In this document: piece after piece, positions 36,735 to 46,015 of the stretch | How positions within the stretch are numbered: the stretch's first letter is position 1 | How the letters are laid out: each line of letters begins with the position of its first letter | Assembly: GCA_030442035.1 (NCBI GenBank) | Contig: JAUJEA010000001.1 | Location: forward strand, 775,559-839,558 | Length of the DNA stretch: 64,000 bases | Reading direction: 5' to 3' | Origin: Splendidivirga corallicola | GTDB taxonomy: Bacteria; Bacteroidota; Bacteroidia; Cytophagales; Cyclobacteriaceae | Translations under genes and position numbers: made by a program | Notes under the pieces: model-generated | What the model saw: the letters and a program-made list of their open reading frames with translations, nothing else | What the model was told of the DNA's origin: nothing | Databases searched by the model: none

Positions 36735-38843
36735 TTAACGCACAAAGGCCGCAGCGATACCCCCATCAATATTCAATATATTTCCCGTACTTTTATTTAA
36801 GCAACCGCCTACAAAAGCAAATACACCATTGGCTATATCTTCCGTTGAAATTACTTCATTTAATAAGGTTCTCCTGGCATAATACGCTGGAAGTTCCTCT
36901 ACATCGATACCATAAGCTTTTGCCCTACCCTTAGCCCACTTGCCTTCCCATATTTTGCTTCCTTCTATCACAGCATCAGGGTTTATTACATTTACTCTGA
37001 TTTTGTCAGGCCCTAGTTCTGCTGCTAACAACCTTGACATGTGTGTTTGCGCAGCCTTTGCTGTTCCATATACCACATTATTGGGTCCCGATGTTAAAGC
37101 ATTTTTACTGGCTATATTGATGATATCCCCTCCAAAACCCTGAGCTCTTAGAATTTCAACACTTTGTTTAGCCACATTAAACTGCCCTTTCGTTAAAACA
37201 TCCATTAGCAGGTTATAATCTTCCTGCGTAGTTTCTTCCAGTGGTTTACTAATAGCCATACCTGCGGAGTTAACAATAATATCAACCCCTCCGAATTCCA
37301 AACTGGCTTTTTTGAGCACTTCCTGTATACTTTTCAAGTCTGTCACATCCATTACTGAATAGGTTGCTACATCTTTGGAAAAAGTTTGATGGGCTTCCAC
37401 AAGTCTTTTTTCATCTATATCAGTAATAACCACACAAGCTCCTTCATCTGCAAGCTTATCTGCTATGGCTTTGCCAATACCACCGGCACCACCAGTGATC
37501 AAAGCCACTTTTCCGGAGAGTGGTTTTGCCTTGGGCATTCTTTGCAATTTAGCTTCTTCCAGCAACCAATATTCAATATCGAAGGCTTCCTGAAGTGGCA
37601 GCGCCACATAATCCGAAATGGCTTCAGCTCCCTTCATGACATTGATCGCATTGATATAAAACTCACTGGCTACTCGTGCTGTTTGTTTATTTTTTGCAAA
37701 AGAGAACATTCCCACTCCCGGCCATAGAACAATAACAGGATTAGCATCCCGCATCGCCGGGCTATTTTCTCTTTTATGACCTTCATAATACTTTGCATAA
37801 TTTTTCCTGTAGGCATCAAATGCAGGCTCCAGTTGAGCTCTAACCGCTTGTTTATCCGACAGGTCTGCTTCTTTAGGCAAGTCCAATACCAAAGGACATA
37901 TCTTTGTCCTTAGGAAGTGGTCAGGGCAGCTTGTTCCTAAAGGAGCCAGTTTATCAATATCATAGCTATTAATGAATTCCAATACCCTGGCATCATCCGT
38001 GAAGTGCCCTATCATTCTTTGATTACCGGATGCCATTCCTCTCAATACCGGTGCCAGCATAGCTGCCTGATCAAGCCTTTTTTCTTCAGGAAGTGACGCT
38101 ACCTTGATACCGCCGAAAATAGCGCTCTTTTTGCCATAATTGTTTTCGAGGTATTCACTAGCCTTTTCAATACTTTCAAGAGAATTCATGTAGCATTTAT
38201 AGGCAGTATCACCCCAAGTAAATAATCCATGCCCTCCGAGATACAAACCTTTCAAATTCGGGTTTTGATTCACTGCTTCCTCCAACTTTAGGGATAGATC
38301 AAAACCAGGTCTTTGCCACGGTATCCATGCAAAATCATCTCCGTATATTTCTCTCATAATGGCTTCTCCATCCCTGGAAGCAGCAATTGCAATGGCTGCA
38401 TCAGGATGCAGATGATCAATATGTTTGTATGGAAGCAGGGCGTGTAGTGGTGTATCGATCGAAGGAGCTTTTGAATCCAGGTCATAAATACAATGGTTAA
38501 ACAAATCCATCATCTCGTCCTCATATTCCAGTCCTTTGTAAATGTTTTTTAAAGCTCTCAATTTATCCACATACAGGCCAGCCAATCCGCTCCTTTTCAA
38601 AGTACCAATATCTCCGCCGGATCCTTTTACCCACATTACCTCCACTTCTTTTCCGGTAAGCGGATCTTTTTCAAAAGTTTTACAACTGGTATTACCCCCT
38701 CCATAGTTAGTTATTCTCAGATCAGCACCTAATATATTCGACCGGTATAACAGCAGGGCTACTTCATCTCCCCGGAGCGCATTTTCCTTTTTTTCATCCC
38801 ATAAATAATCTACATGCTTAAATAATTTCTCTTTTACCGGCAT
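36735..38843 (-). CDS. Bifunctional rhamnulose-1-phosphate aldolase / short-chain dehydrogenase (RhaEW type)
   Basis: The product has 702 residues and two domains. Residues about 1-400 are a class II aldolase of the RhaE type (ANYGGGNTSCKTFEKD; TPLHALLPYKHIDHLHPD with zinc-binding His residues; GHGLFTWG). Residues about 430-700 are a short-chain dehydrogenase (ALITGGAGGIGKAIADKLA, NSAGMAIS, and the YGTAKAA active site). Known proteins of this architecture split rhamnulose-1-phosphate to dihydroxyacetone phosphate and lactaldehyde, and the second domain oxidises lactaldehyde to lactate. It is the first gene of the rhamnose operon. The promoter region contains a CAGG-N4-CCTG site. Confidence 0.94.
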   Translation of the reverse strand: MPVKEKLFKHVDYLWDEKKENALRGDEVALLLYRSNILGADLRITNYGGGNTSCKTFEKDPLTGKEVEVMWVKGSGGDIGTLKRSGLAGLYVDKLRALKNIYKGLEYEDEMMDLFNHCIYDLDSKAPSIDTPLHALLPYKHIDHLHPDAAIAIAASRDGEAIMREIYGDDFAWIPWQRPGFDLSLKLEEAVNQNPNLKGLYLGGHGLFTWGDTAYKCYMNSLESIEKASEYLENNYGKKSAIFGGIKVASLPEEKRLDQAAMLAPVLRGMASGNQRMIGHFTDDARVLEFINSYDIDKLAPLGTSCPDHFLRTKICPLVLDLPKEADLSDKQAVRAQLEPAFDAYRKNYAKYYEGHKRENSPAMRDANPVIVLWPGVGMFSFAKNKQTARVASEFYINAINVMKGAEAISDYVALPLQEAFDIEYWLLEEAKLQRMPKAKPLSGKVALITGGAGGIGKAIADKLADEGACVVITDIDEKRLVEAHQTFSKDVATYSVMDVTDLKSIQEVLKKASLEFGGVDIIVNSAGMAISKPLEETTQEDYNLLMDVLTKGQFNVAKQSVEILRAQGFGGDIINIASKNALTSGPNNVVYGTAKAAQTHMSRLLAAELGPDKIRVNVINPDAVIEGSKIWEGKWAKGRAKAYGIDVEELPAYYARRTLLNEVISTEDIANGVFAFVGGCLNKSTGNILNIDGGIAAAFVR

Positions 38844-38885
38844 AGTATTGTTTTTGATTTTCTTATTCGTAAGTCATATTACATA

Positions 38886-38920
38886 CAAATGTAATTGCCA
38901 TTCATTGGCAGGCTATCCTG
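38886..38920 (-). promoter_or_regulatory. Promoter and candidate operator of the rhamnose operon
   Basis: On the minus strand, TACATTTG (38886-38893) fits the Bacteroidota -7 box TAnnTTTG, giving a leader of roughly 36 bases. Just upstream, CAGGCTATCCTG (38909-38920) is an imperfect palindrome CAGG-N4-CCTG. Related sites stand before the GntR gene and the permease gene, so this is a candidate binding site for the GntR-type regulator. A -33 TTTG is missing. Confidence 0.5.
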
Positions 38921-39043
38921 TACTTCCCTGTCGGGGTATAAGCGGGTAAATACGTTTAATAAATTAAAATATCCGCTTATGACCTGGGGCAGAACCTGAA
39001 GTTTGTTAAAATCTGTCCACCTTAATTTACATACATTTTCAAT

Positions 39044-39086
39044 TATATTTGTTTTGTAGGTATCCTCAATTTATAGGTATCCTCAA
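39044..39086 (+). promoter_or_regulatory. gntR promoter with two direct repeats
   Basis: TATATTTG (39044-39051) fits the -7 box and predicts transcription from about 39058. Exactly there begins TAGGTATCCTCAA (39057-39069), repeated at 39074-39086, 17 bases later. Each copy holds AGG-TAT-CCT. Position over the transcript start suggests autorepression by the encoded regulator. Confidence 0.5.
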
Positions 39087-39127
39087 GAGATGACAAGTAT
39101 CCATAGGTTCTTAAACATTGATAGGAG

Positions 39128-40162
39128 ATGAAGGAATTCCTAAAACTCGATCTTAATGCTGATTCAAGCATACCAAAGTATAAACAAATCGTGAATGGCA
39201 TCATTGATCAAATTGAATCAGGACAGTTAAAATTCGGGCAGAAAATACCTTCCATAAATAATCTGAGTGAGGATTATTATTTATCCAGAGATACTGTAGA
39301 AAAGGCCTATATTGAATTAAAAGAAAGAGGCATTGTCATTTCCGTAAAGGGTAAGGGGTATTATATCAATGCCACTGAGCCTTTATCCAAAATCCGGGTT
39401 TTACTGCTATTCAATAAATTGAGTGCTTACAAAAAAGTGATTTACAATGCCATTGTTCGCTCATTGGGTGATAAGGCATATGTAGATCTTTTTATACATC
39501 ATTGTGAAATCGCACTTTTTGAAAAAGCTGTTCAGGAGCAATCCGTGGATTATCACTACTACCTAGTCATGCCACATTTTAAAGAAGTTACAGATCAGGA
39601 GTTGGGCAAAACCCTGAAACTGATCCCTTCTGACAGATTGATTATCATGGATAAGGCTATAGAGGATTTCATACCTCAATTTGGGGCTGTTTACCAGGAT
39701 TTTGGATCAGATATATATAACATTCTTTGTGAAAATTTAAATCTAATCAATAAATACAGAAAACTGTTATTAGTCTTTCCCTCTGATACGGATTACCCCT
39801 ATCCTAAAGAGATTATATTTGGTTTTAAGAAGTTCTGTATTCATCATAATTTGCCTTGGGAGTTAATGGATGAAATATCGGCAGATCATCAAATAACTCC
39901 TGGTGAGTTATATATCACTATAGCAGAAACAGATATCGCTAATCTGATTAAATGTATACGGACATCAAAACTGGAATTGGGAATAAGTATTGGCATCTTA
40001 TCATATAATGACACTCCTTTAAAAGAAGTACTTGAGTCAGGCATTACTGTGATGACTACCGATTTTGAAGCAATGGGCAGGACAGCTGCTCGAATGATCC
40101 TGGAAAAGAAAGGCTCCTTCGTAAAGAATCATTTTAAATTGATTTTGAGAAATTCCCTGTAG
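39128..40162 (+). CDS. GntR-family regulator with sugar-binding-protein-like domain
   Basis: The product has 344 residues. The winged helix occupies residues 1-75 (KYKQIVNGIIDQIESGQLKFGQKIPSINNLSEDYYLSRDTVEKAYIELKERGIV). The rest resembles a LacI-type periplasmic-binding fold (KIRVLLLFNKLSAYKKVIYNAI to FEAMGRTAARMI), a combination common in Bacteroidota sugar loci. It lies divergent from the rhamnose catabolic operon and just before the permease gene, so it is probably the local rhamnose or rhamnulose-1-phosphate sensor. Repeats around its own promoter suggest autoregulation. Confidence 0.9.
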   Translation: MKEFLKLDLNADSSIPKYKQIVNGIIDQIESGQLKFGQKIPSINNLSEDYYLSRDTVEKAYIELKERGIVISVKGKGYYINATEPLSKIRVLLLFNKLSAYKKVIYNAIVRSLGDKAYVDLFIHHCEIALFEKAVQEQSVDYHYYLVMPHFKEVTDQELGKTLKLIPSDRLIIMDKAIEDFIPQFGAVYQDFGSDIYNILCENLNLINKYRKLLLVFPSDTDYPYPKEIIFGFKKFCIHHNLPWELMDEISADHQITPGELYITIAETDIANLIKCIRTSKLELGISIGILSYNDTPLKEVLESGITVMTTDFEAMGRTAARMILEKKGSFVKNHFKLILRNSL

Positions 40163-40216
40163 CCAAGGCTCTCAAATTGAAAACAATCTATATCCTATGT
40201 TTGAAACAGGTGGGTG

Positions 40217-40227
40217 CAGGATACCTG
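40217..40227 (+). promoter_or_regulatory. CAGG-N3-CCTG operator before the permease gene
   Basis: CAGGATACCTG is a palindrome CAGG-ATA-CCTG, 57 bases before the permease ATG and about 30 bases before a TATTTTTG that resembles a -7 box (40257-40264). It matches the sites at 38909-38920 and 39057-39086 and so extends the candidate rhamnose regulon. Confidence 0.5.
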
Positions 40228-40283
40228 GTTCTCAAAAAAAATATAGGTTGGCATTTTATTTTTGAATTTGAGGATCTCAAAAC

Positions 40284-41675
40284 ATGTCAAAAGGCGAAAG
40301 CAATCCATCATCTAGTGAGTTCGAGCGAGAAGAAGTACCTTCAAATGCCCAAAAAGGTTGGAAGAGCTTTTTAGGAATGTATGCCGGAGAACATGCCGCG
40401 GGAACAGAATTTATGATCGGCCCTTTATTTCTGACCGCTGGTGTGAGCGCTTTTGATTTAATTATAGGTTTACTGCTTGGTAATTTTATAGCAGTTTTGT
40501 CCTGGCGTTATTTGACTGCCCGGATAGGAGTCAAACATCGATTAACACTATACTATCATCTGGAAAAAATAAGCGGTAAAAAACTGGTGGTTTTTTACAA
40601 CCTGGCCAATGGTGTTTTGTTTTGTTTTCTGGCAGGCGCCATGATTACCGTTTCAGCTACAGCAGTAGGGGTTCCTTTTAATATGGAAATGCCACAGCTC
40701 ACAGATACGCTACCCAATGGTCCAACATGGATTATCATTGTGATATTGGTTGGTGCGGTCATTTCTATTATCGCTGCAAGAGGTTACGATACAGTCTCAA
40801 AAGCGGCTAATTGGATGTCGCCCGTTATTGTATTGGCTTTTATATTAGCTGGTGTTGTTGCGCTGGGACAGTTAGAGGTCACCTCCTTCAAAGACTTTTG
40901 GAACATATGGGCTGATGGATCTGATCCATTTCCAGGACAAACAAAATTCACTTTTTGGCATGTTGTTATCTGGTCGTGGTTTTGTAATGCAGCCATGCAC
41001 ATAGGTATGTCCGATCTGTCGGTATTTCGTTTTGCAAAATCTTCTTCTGTAGGTTGGACTACTGCCGCTGGTATGTATGTGGGCCACTATATGGCTTGGA
41101 TTGCAGCAGCACTCCTTTATGCCGTTTATTTGAAATCTCCGGAAGCACAAACTTTCTTGTCTGAAGGACAAGCACCTCCTGTGGCTCCTGGTCCACTAGC
41201 ATTTAATGCATTGGGGGTTTTTGGAATAGTGGCTGTGATCCTGGCAGGTTGGACTACCGCCAATCCAACGATATATCGTGCAGGCTTGGCCTTTCAGGCT
41301 ATTATGCCCAAACTTTCCACTTTTCGGGTCACCATTGTTGCAGGATCCATAGCCACGCTGGCTGGTTTGTTCCCGGCTTTCGCTATGAAGCTACTTGGCT
41401 TCGTGGCTTTATATGGCTTTATACTGGCACCCATAGGAGCCATTATTGTATTTGAGCATTTCTTTTCAGAACGTTTTGGTATTAAGGCTTTTTACGCAGA
41501 GAAATCAGGCACTCAATTTAACAGGGCTGTATTCCTGGCCTGGCTGATCAGCTTTGTAGTATTTTATTTTGTTTCTCTGAAATTTGATGTATTTCTTTCT
41601 TTTCTGACACTTCCGGCCTGGCTATCTTGTGGTGTACTTTTTCTTGTTTTCAGCAAATTCTATCATAGAAAATAG
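40284..41675 (+). CDS. NCS1-type (purine-cytosine permease family) transporter in the rhamnose locus
   Basis: The product has 463 residues and about 12 membrane segments after a 30-residue cytoplasmic N-terminus. It resembles the cytosine/purine permease family: EHAAGTEFMIGPLFLTAGVSAFDLIIGLLLGN, NLANGVLFCFLAGAM, GYDTVSKAANWMSPVIVLAF and ILAGWTTANPTIYRAGLAFQ. Classical substrates are nucleobases, allantoin or hydantoins. Here it lies between a GntR regulator, a DUF1080 protein and a rhamnosidase, with an operator shared with the rhamnose operon, and no other rhamnose importer is in view. I infer that it may carry rhamnose, but this is not proven. Confidence 0.82.
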   Translation: MSKGESNPSSSEFEREEVPSNAQKGWKSFLGMYAGEHAAGTEFMIGPLFLTAGVSAFDLIIGLLLGNFIAVLSWRYLTARIGVKHRLTLYYHLEKISGKKLVVFYNLANGVLFCFLAGAMITVSATAVGVPFNMEMPQLTDTLPNGPTWIIIVILVGAVISIIAARGYDTVSKAANWMSPVIVLAFILAGVVALGQLEVTSFKDFWNIWADGSDPFPGQTKFTFWHVVIWSWFCNAAMHIGMSDLSVFRFAKSSSVGWTTAAGMYVGHYMAWIAAALLYAVYLKSPEAQTFLSEGQAPPVAPGPLAFNALGVFGIVAVILAGWTTANPTIYRAGLAFQAIMPKLSTFRVTIVAGSIATLAGLFPAFAMKLLGFVALYGFILAPIGAIIVFEHFFSERFGIKAFYAEKSGTQFNRAVFLAWLISFVVFYFVSLKFDVFLSFLTLPAWLSCGVLFLVFSKFYHRK

Positions 41676-41776
41676 ATTCTATGACTAAAATTGTTATCAT
41701 GCTGTAAGAAGAAATTATATAAATTGAATTTTACATCTGTCGTTTAGTCAAGGCAGCTATACTCAATTAAACAACT

Positions 41777-42514
41777 ATGCTCATGTATCTACCAAAAGCT
41801 AAATTATTCCCGGTTACCTTTCTATTAATGGCCATGATTCATGTTCCCCTGTTTGCCCAGGATGTCCCTACTAATCAAGGTGGAAATGAAGAAGGTTTCA
41901 AATCCATCTTTGATGGTAAAACTTTAAAGGGATGGAAAGGAGATCAGGTCTATTGGCGTGTTGAAAATGGTGTAATCGTAGGTGAAATAACTCCCAAAAC
42001 AATCTTAAAAAACAATACATTTTTAATCTGGCAAGATGGGGAACCTGAAAATTTTGAACTAAAGCTAGATTGCAGAATATCAGTTAACGGTAACAGTGGT
42101 ATCAATTACAGAAGTAAAGCGGTATCGGAGATCTCCTTGGCGCTTCAAGGTTATCAGGCTGATATTGATGGAAAAAATCAGTGGAGTGGTCAAAACTACG
42201 AAGAAAGAGGTCGTGCATTTCTGGCATTGCGCGGTCAGATAGCGAGGGTAGATTACAATGGAAAACCTCAAATTATTGGAAGCACAGGCGACAAAGAAGG
42301 GTTAACTGACTTCATTAAGAGCGATGACTGGAACGAGTATCATTTAATTGTACGGGACAATATCATGATCCATATGATCAACGGGCATGTCATGAGCATT
42401 GTCATTGATGATGATCAAAATAACAGAGCTATGAAAGGTTTAATAGGGGTTCAGGTGCACGTTGGACCTCCCATGAAAGTTGAATATCGCAACATAAGGC
42501 TTAAGGAATTTTAA
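41777..42514 (+). CDS. DUF1080 (3-keto-disaccharide hydrolase-like) secreted protein
   Basis: The product has 245 residues with a signal peptide ending near LFAQ. It is a concanavalin-like DUF1080 domain: GFKSIFDGKTLKGWKGDQVYWRVENGVIVGE, NFELKLDCRISVNGNSGINYRSK, and the C-terminal GLIGVQVHVGPPMKVEYRNIRLKE. Members act on 3-keto-sugars or bind carbohydrates. It stands between the permease and the rhamnosidase gene in the same direction, so a role in rhamnoside breakdown outside the cytoplasm is likely. A perfect 12-base palindrome TCTTCTAGAAGA follows the stop codon at 42515-42526. Confidence 0.88.
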   Translation: MLMYLPKAKLFPVTFLLMAMIHVPLFAQDVPTNQGGNEEGFKSIFDGKTLKGWKGDQVYWRVENGVIVGEITPKTILKNNTFLIWQDGEPENFELKLDCRISVNGNSGINYRSKAVSEISLALQGYQADIDGKNQWSGQNYEERGRAFLALRGQIARVDYNGKPQIIGSTGDKEGLTDFIKSDDWNEYHLIVRDNIMIHMINGHVMSIVIDDDQNNRAMKGLIGVQVHVGPPMKVEYRNIRLKEF

Positions 42515-42637
42515 TCTTCTAGAAGAAAAATGAAAAGGCGGGAATGTGCAGGACGGTTTTGAAATTTATTGGGAATAGTTTAGCAATGGTCTTTATCAGG
42601 CTAAATATGTTTGCTATATCTCATTTAACACCCAATA

Positions 42638-45082
42638 ATGAAAGCGCTAAAAACACAAAGCTTCCTATCAATCCAAATATTTATATGTATAATATTTTCT
42701 GCATGTGGAGATCCTACCGGAAATAATGAAGTTGATTATACAGATTTAGGCAATGCTTCCTGGATAGGCGTACGTGAAAACCTTCCAACAACAGATTCTC
42801 TCTTCTATTTAGAAAGTCCTTCCCCACTTTTCAGAAAGATATTTATGGCAAAAGATAATATTCGTTCAGCCTCTTTGTATATCACTGCTGCAGGCTACTA
42901 TCGGGCATCTATCAATGGAAAAAGAGTAGGAAAAAGTTATTTTGATCCTGCATGGACCAATTTTTCCAAAAGAATATATTATTCTGAATATGATCTTACA
43001 ACAGAAATCAAAAAAGGTTTTAATTGCCTGGGCGTAATGCTTGGCAATGGTTTTTATAATCCATTGCCAATGAAGATGTGGGGCAACCTTAATCTAAGGG
43101 ATAACATGCCTTCAGGGAAACCAATCTTTATTGCCAGGTTGAAGTTAGAATATCAAAACGGACAAAAGGAAGAGATAATCACAGATAAATCCTGGAAATA
43201 CCATTATGGCCCCATAAGAAAAAACAATGTGTACCTGGGAGAGGTTTATAACGGAGGAAAAGAAATAGCCGGATGGGAAGCATCCGGCTTTGATGACAGC
43301 TCATGGCAGCAAGTCATAAAAAGTAACAGTCCGGGTGGAAGTTTACAAAAGGCCTTTTTTCCACCTATCAGGATTACCGAAACCAAAAAGCCAATCGCTA
43401 TAACTGCCCTGGAAGACGATAAATATGTAGTAGATATGGGCATAAATTTTACAGGATTATATAAGATCCATCTTAAAGGGGAGCCTGGAGATACTGTCAC
43501 ATTTCGTTTTGGAGAAAGAATTTATGCAGATGGAAGGCTTAATCCTATGACCACCGTAGCGGGTCAGATAAAGAAAAGTGGTACCGGAGGTCCTGGCGCT
43601 CCTGAAATTGCATGGCAAGCAGATCAATATATCTTTGGTGAAGAGTCAGATACATGGTATACACCTGAATTTACTTTTCATACTTATCGGTATATGGAAA
43701 TAGACGGATTGAATCACACACCAACTATAGAAGATATTGAGGGTTTAATGCTACACACAAATGTGCGTGCAAACAATGATTTCGCTTGTTCTTCACCGCT
43801 GGTAAATGATATACAAAATGCCACCAGACAAACATTTCTATCTAATTTGTTAAGTGTACAATCCGATTGTCCTGCCAGAGAGAAGTTTGGCTATGGCGGT
43901 GATTTGAATGCCACCAGTGAAGCATTCATTTACAATTTTGATATGCAGGACTTTTATCGCAAAACAATCTACGATTGGGAAGATGCCATGAACGATAGTA
44001 CGTTTGTAGATACTGCCCCTTATGTAGGACTACAATATTGTGGGTTGAGTTGGGAATCTGCGTTCCTCACAACGCAATACAATCTTTTCCTTTATTACAA
44101 TGATACAGCCATCATAAAAGCGTTTTATCATAAGAACTTAGATTGGATGGCAAAAGTTAAGCATCTTCATCCGGAAGGTATTGTTAAAAGTGGTCTGAGC
44201 GATCATGAATCTTTACAACCTGTTCCTGTTGAATTGACTGGTACCACACACTATCTTCAATGTGCCAGAATCATGCAAAAATTTGCATCTTTTATGGGTG
44301 ATGAGGGGCATCAAAAGGAATTTGAAAGCTTGGCTAACAAACTAAGCACCATTGTGCTGGAAAAGTTTTGGAGAAGGCCGGTTACTGGCTCCATTAACAA
44401 ACAAACCTTATTTGCCACTTTGCTCTATCATGACATTATACCACCAAATGAAAAACAGGCAGCTATAGATTCCTTATTGAAGTCAATAGCAACACAACCA
44501 TCAGGGCATTTCAATACCGGCATTTTTGGAACAAAATATATCTTGGAAGCCCTTTCTCAAACCGGAAATACGGATATGGTTTATGATATTGTAAATAGTA
44601 CTGAATATCCCGGTTGGGGTTTTATGATCGACAAGGGTGCCACCACCATATGGGAAACCTGGAAAGAAAGTGACAATGTCTATTCCAACTGTCACCCTAT
44701 GTTTGGATCAATATCCGAATGGTTTTACAGATGGCTCGGGGGAATACGTCCGGACCCAAATTATCCTGGTTTTCAAAAATTTATTATCAATCCATCTGTT
44801 CCCAATGCACTGAGTTATGTAAATACTTCCTACCATTCTCCTTTCGGTAAAATTGTGTCCAACTGGACAAATTCAGGAAGCAATGATCAGATATTTGAAA
44901 TAACTGTACCTCAAAAAAGTATAGCCAAGATTAGTTTGCCAATAGCAGAAAATCAAAAAATAAGTTTCTTAGAAAGTAGTAATGGTTATTCATTGACATC
45001 TTCACAAAAAGAAGAAAATCAGATCAACTTTGAGCTACCTTCAGGTGAATATGTTATTTCCGTCTCAGGTAAAACCAATTAA
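42638..45082 (+). CDS. GH78 alpha-L-rhamnosidase, lipoprotein
   Basis: The product has 814 residues. The signal (FLSIQIFICIIFSAC) ends in a lipobox Cys. The N-terminal beta-sandwich domains include the rhamnosidase-type YITAAGYYRASINGKRVGKSYFDPAWTNFSKRIYYSEYDLT and GFNCLGVMLGNGFYN. The (alpha/alpha)6 catalytic domain holds SDCPAREKFGYGGD starting near residue 409, with the Asp and Glu that bind rhamnose and the general acid region. TWETWKESDNVYSNCHPMFGSISEWFYRWLGGI gives the second Glu. It would release terminal rhamnose from glycosides or plant pectin-type oligosaccharides, feeding the adjacent catabolic genes. Confidence 0.94.
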   Translation: MKALKTQSFLSIQIFICIIFSACGDPTGNNEVDYTDLGNASWIGVRENLPTTDSLFYLESPSPLFRKIFMAKDNIRSASLYITAAGYYRASINGKRVGKSYFDPAWTNFSKRIYYSEYDLTTEIKKGFNCLGVMLGNGFYNPLPMKMWGNLNLRDNMPSGKPIFIARLKLEYQNGQKEEIITDKSWKYHYGPIRKNNVYLGEVYNGGKEIAGWEASGFDDSSWQQVIKSNSPGGSLQKAFFPPIRITETKKPIAITALEDDKYVVDMGINFTGLYKIHLKGEPGDTVTFRFGERIYADGRLNPMTTVAGQIKKSGTGGPGAPEIAWQADQYIFGEESDTWYTPEFTFHTYRYMEIDGLNHTPTIEDIEGLMLHTNVRANNDFACSSPLVNDIQNATRQTFLSNLLSVQSDCPAREKFGYGGDLNATSEAFIYNFDMQDFYRKTIYDWEDAMNDSTFVDTAPYVGLQYCGLSWESAFLTTQYNLFLYYNDTAIIKAFYHKNLDWMAKVKHLHPEGIVKSGLSDHESLQPVPVELTGTTHYLQCARIMQKFASFMGDEGHQKEFESLANKLSTIVLEKFWRRPVTGSINKQTLFATLLYHDIIPPNEKQAAIDSLLKSIATQPSGHFNTGIFGTKYILEALSQTGNTDMVYDIVNSTEYPGWGFMIDKGATTIWETWKESDNVYSNCHPMFGSISEWFYRWLGGIRPDPNYPGFQKFIINPSVPNALSYVNTSYHSPFGKIVSNWTNSGSNDQIFEITVPQKSIAKISLPIAENQKISFLESSNGYSLTSSQKEENQINFELPSGEYVISVSGKTN

Positions 45083-45207
45083 ACAACTAACCAGCTAAAG
45101 CAGCTAATAGATTCGGTTGCGCCCTAGAGTAACTGAAGTTAGTGATCTATCGGTGAAATTCTTATCCGCTGCCCAATGGCAAAGGATCTTCTTCTATTCT
45201 TGATTGA

Positions 45208-45390
45208 GACATCAAAGGGACAGACTACCTAAACCAACATAATGCGCAAATCTGGAAATTCTCTAACCTAACAGGGCGATGTTATAAAGTAGACTCAAAG
45301 GACACCGATTTATCAAACTTTGGCATAAGAATATTAAATCTATTGATTCAACATAAAAAATTGGATCAATTGTTCTTTGAGCACTACTAA
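45208..45390 (+). pseudogene. Coding-like fragment, 60 codons, no start codon
   Basis: The frame reads DIKGTDYLNQHNAQIWKFSN, then LTGRCYKVDSKDTDLSNFGI and RILNLLIQHKKLDQLFFEHY before TAA. It has no ATG and is bordered by stops in other frames. The composition resembles a real protein, but I recognise no family, so this may be a remnant or chance. Confidence 0.2.
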
Positions 45391-45418
45391 ATTTCAATTC
45401 CTATATATCCGTCTTACT

Positions 45419-45547
45419 TTAATCGCAACCTACCTCGTCAAATGTAAATCTTGAAAATCGATTGGGGATTAAATAGAACTTCACAGAGTTAACATCGCTT
45501 AAGTCATCCTTCTTTTTCCAATAACCATCTCCATGGTTCCATAGAGA
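45419..45547 (-). pseudogene. Coding-like fragment on the minus strand, 42 codons
   Basis: The minus-strand frame reads WNHGDGYWKKKDDLSDVNSV, then KFYLIPNRFSRFTFDEVGCD before TAA. The amino-acid pattern (aromatics alternating with charged residues) resembles the end of a folded domain. It has no start codon, so it may be the tail of a decayed gene. Confidence 0.2.
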
Positions 45548-45897
45548 TCATTGTTTGGAGTTTCAACAGTGTGAGTTATATCATTGTTATGTTCAGGACA
45601 AGAACTCATAGGTTTACAGCTTCAAAAACCTGAAAAGGTAATTATTTAATTCCGGTCTCATTGCTACGTTAGAAACACAAATTTTCCTAGTGAGAAAAAT
45701 CAGCATTCCCTTTGAATCCGGTAATTAAATGATTCCTTATTTTTGGAAATTTAGTCCAATATACCCTCAGAGCCGTCCTGTACTATCCTGTTGTCATATT
45801 AGTATCCTAACTTGCTTATGACTTTGATTTACTTTAAATAACCTTGTATACTCGTCCCCATGAAAATTAAAAGGTCGAAAAGTGAATATTGGTTAGT

Positions 45898-45943
45898 CTG
45901 ACGGATCAAACTTTCGAAGTTCGTCGGAAGTATGATCCGTCAG
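45898..45943. repeat. Compound palindrome (11-base arms)
   Basis: CTGACGGATCA at 45898-45908 pairs perfectly with TGATCCGTCAG at 45933-45943; the 24-base interior contains ACTTTCGAAGT, a second near-palindrome. It sits between converging genes. It could be a REP-like hairpin or a bidirectional terminator, although there is no T-run. Confidence 0.45.
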
Positions 45944-46015
45944 TGAATTTGCAGAAAGCGAAAAAGCAAAATGGGCTTCTGCTCTTCAGTCTGAAAATTG
46001 AGGTCCTCTACATTT

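Larger units (their letters stand above)
45083..46015. other. Gene-poor gap between rhamnosidase and phytase with fragments
   Basis: This 930-base gap separates two converging genes. No intact gene was found. It holds two short coding-like stretches without proper starts (45208-45390 plus, 45419-45547 minus) and a compound palindrome at 45898-45943. The composition does not differ sharply from the surroundings. It may be the scar of a lost gene or mobile element. Confidence 0.5.

Noticed and set aside
42515..42526. Terminator after the DUF1080 gene
   Set aside because: TCTTCTAGAAGA has no loop and no T-run, so it cannot form a normal terminator hairpin.
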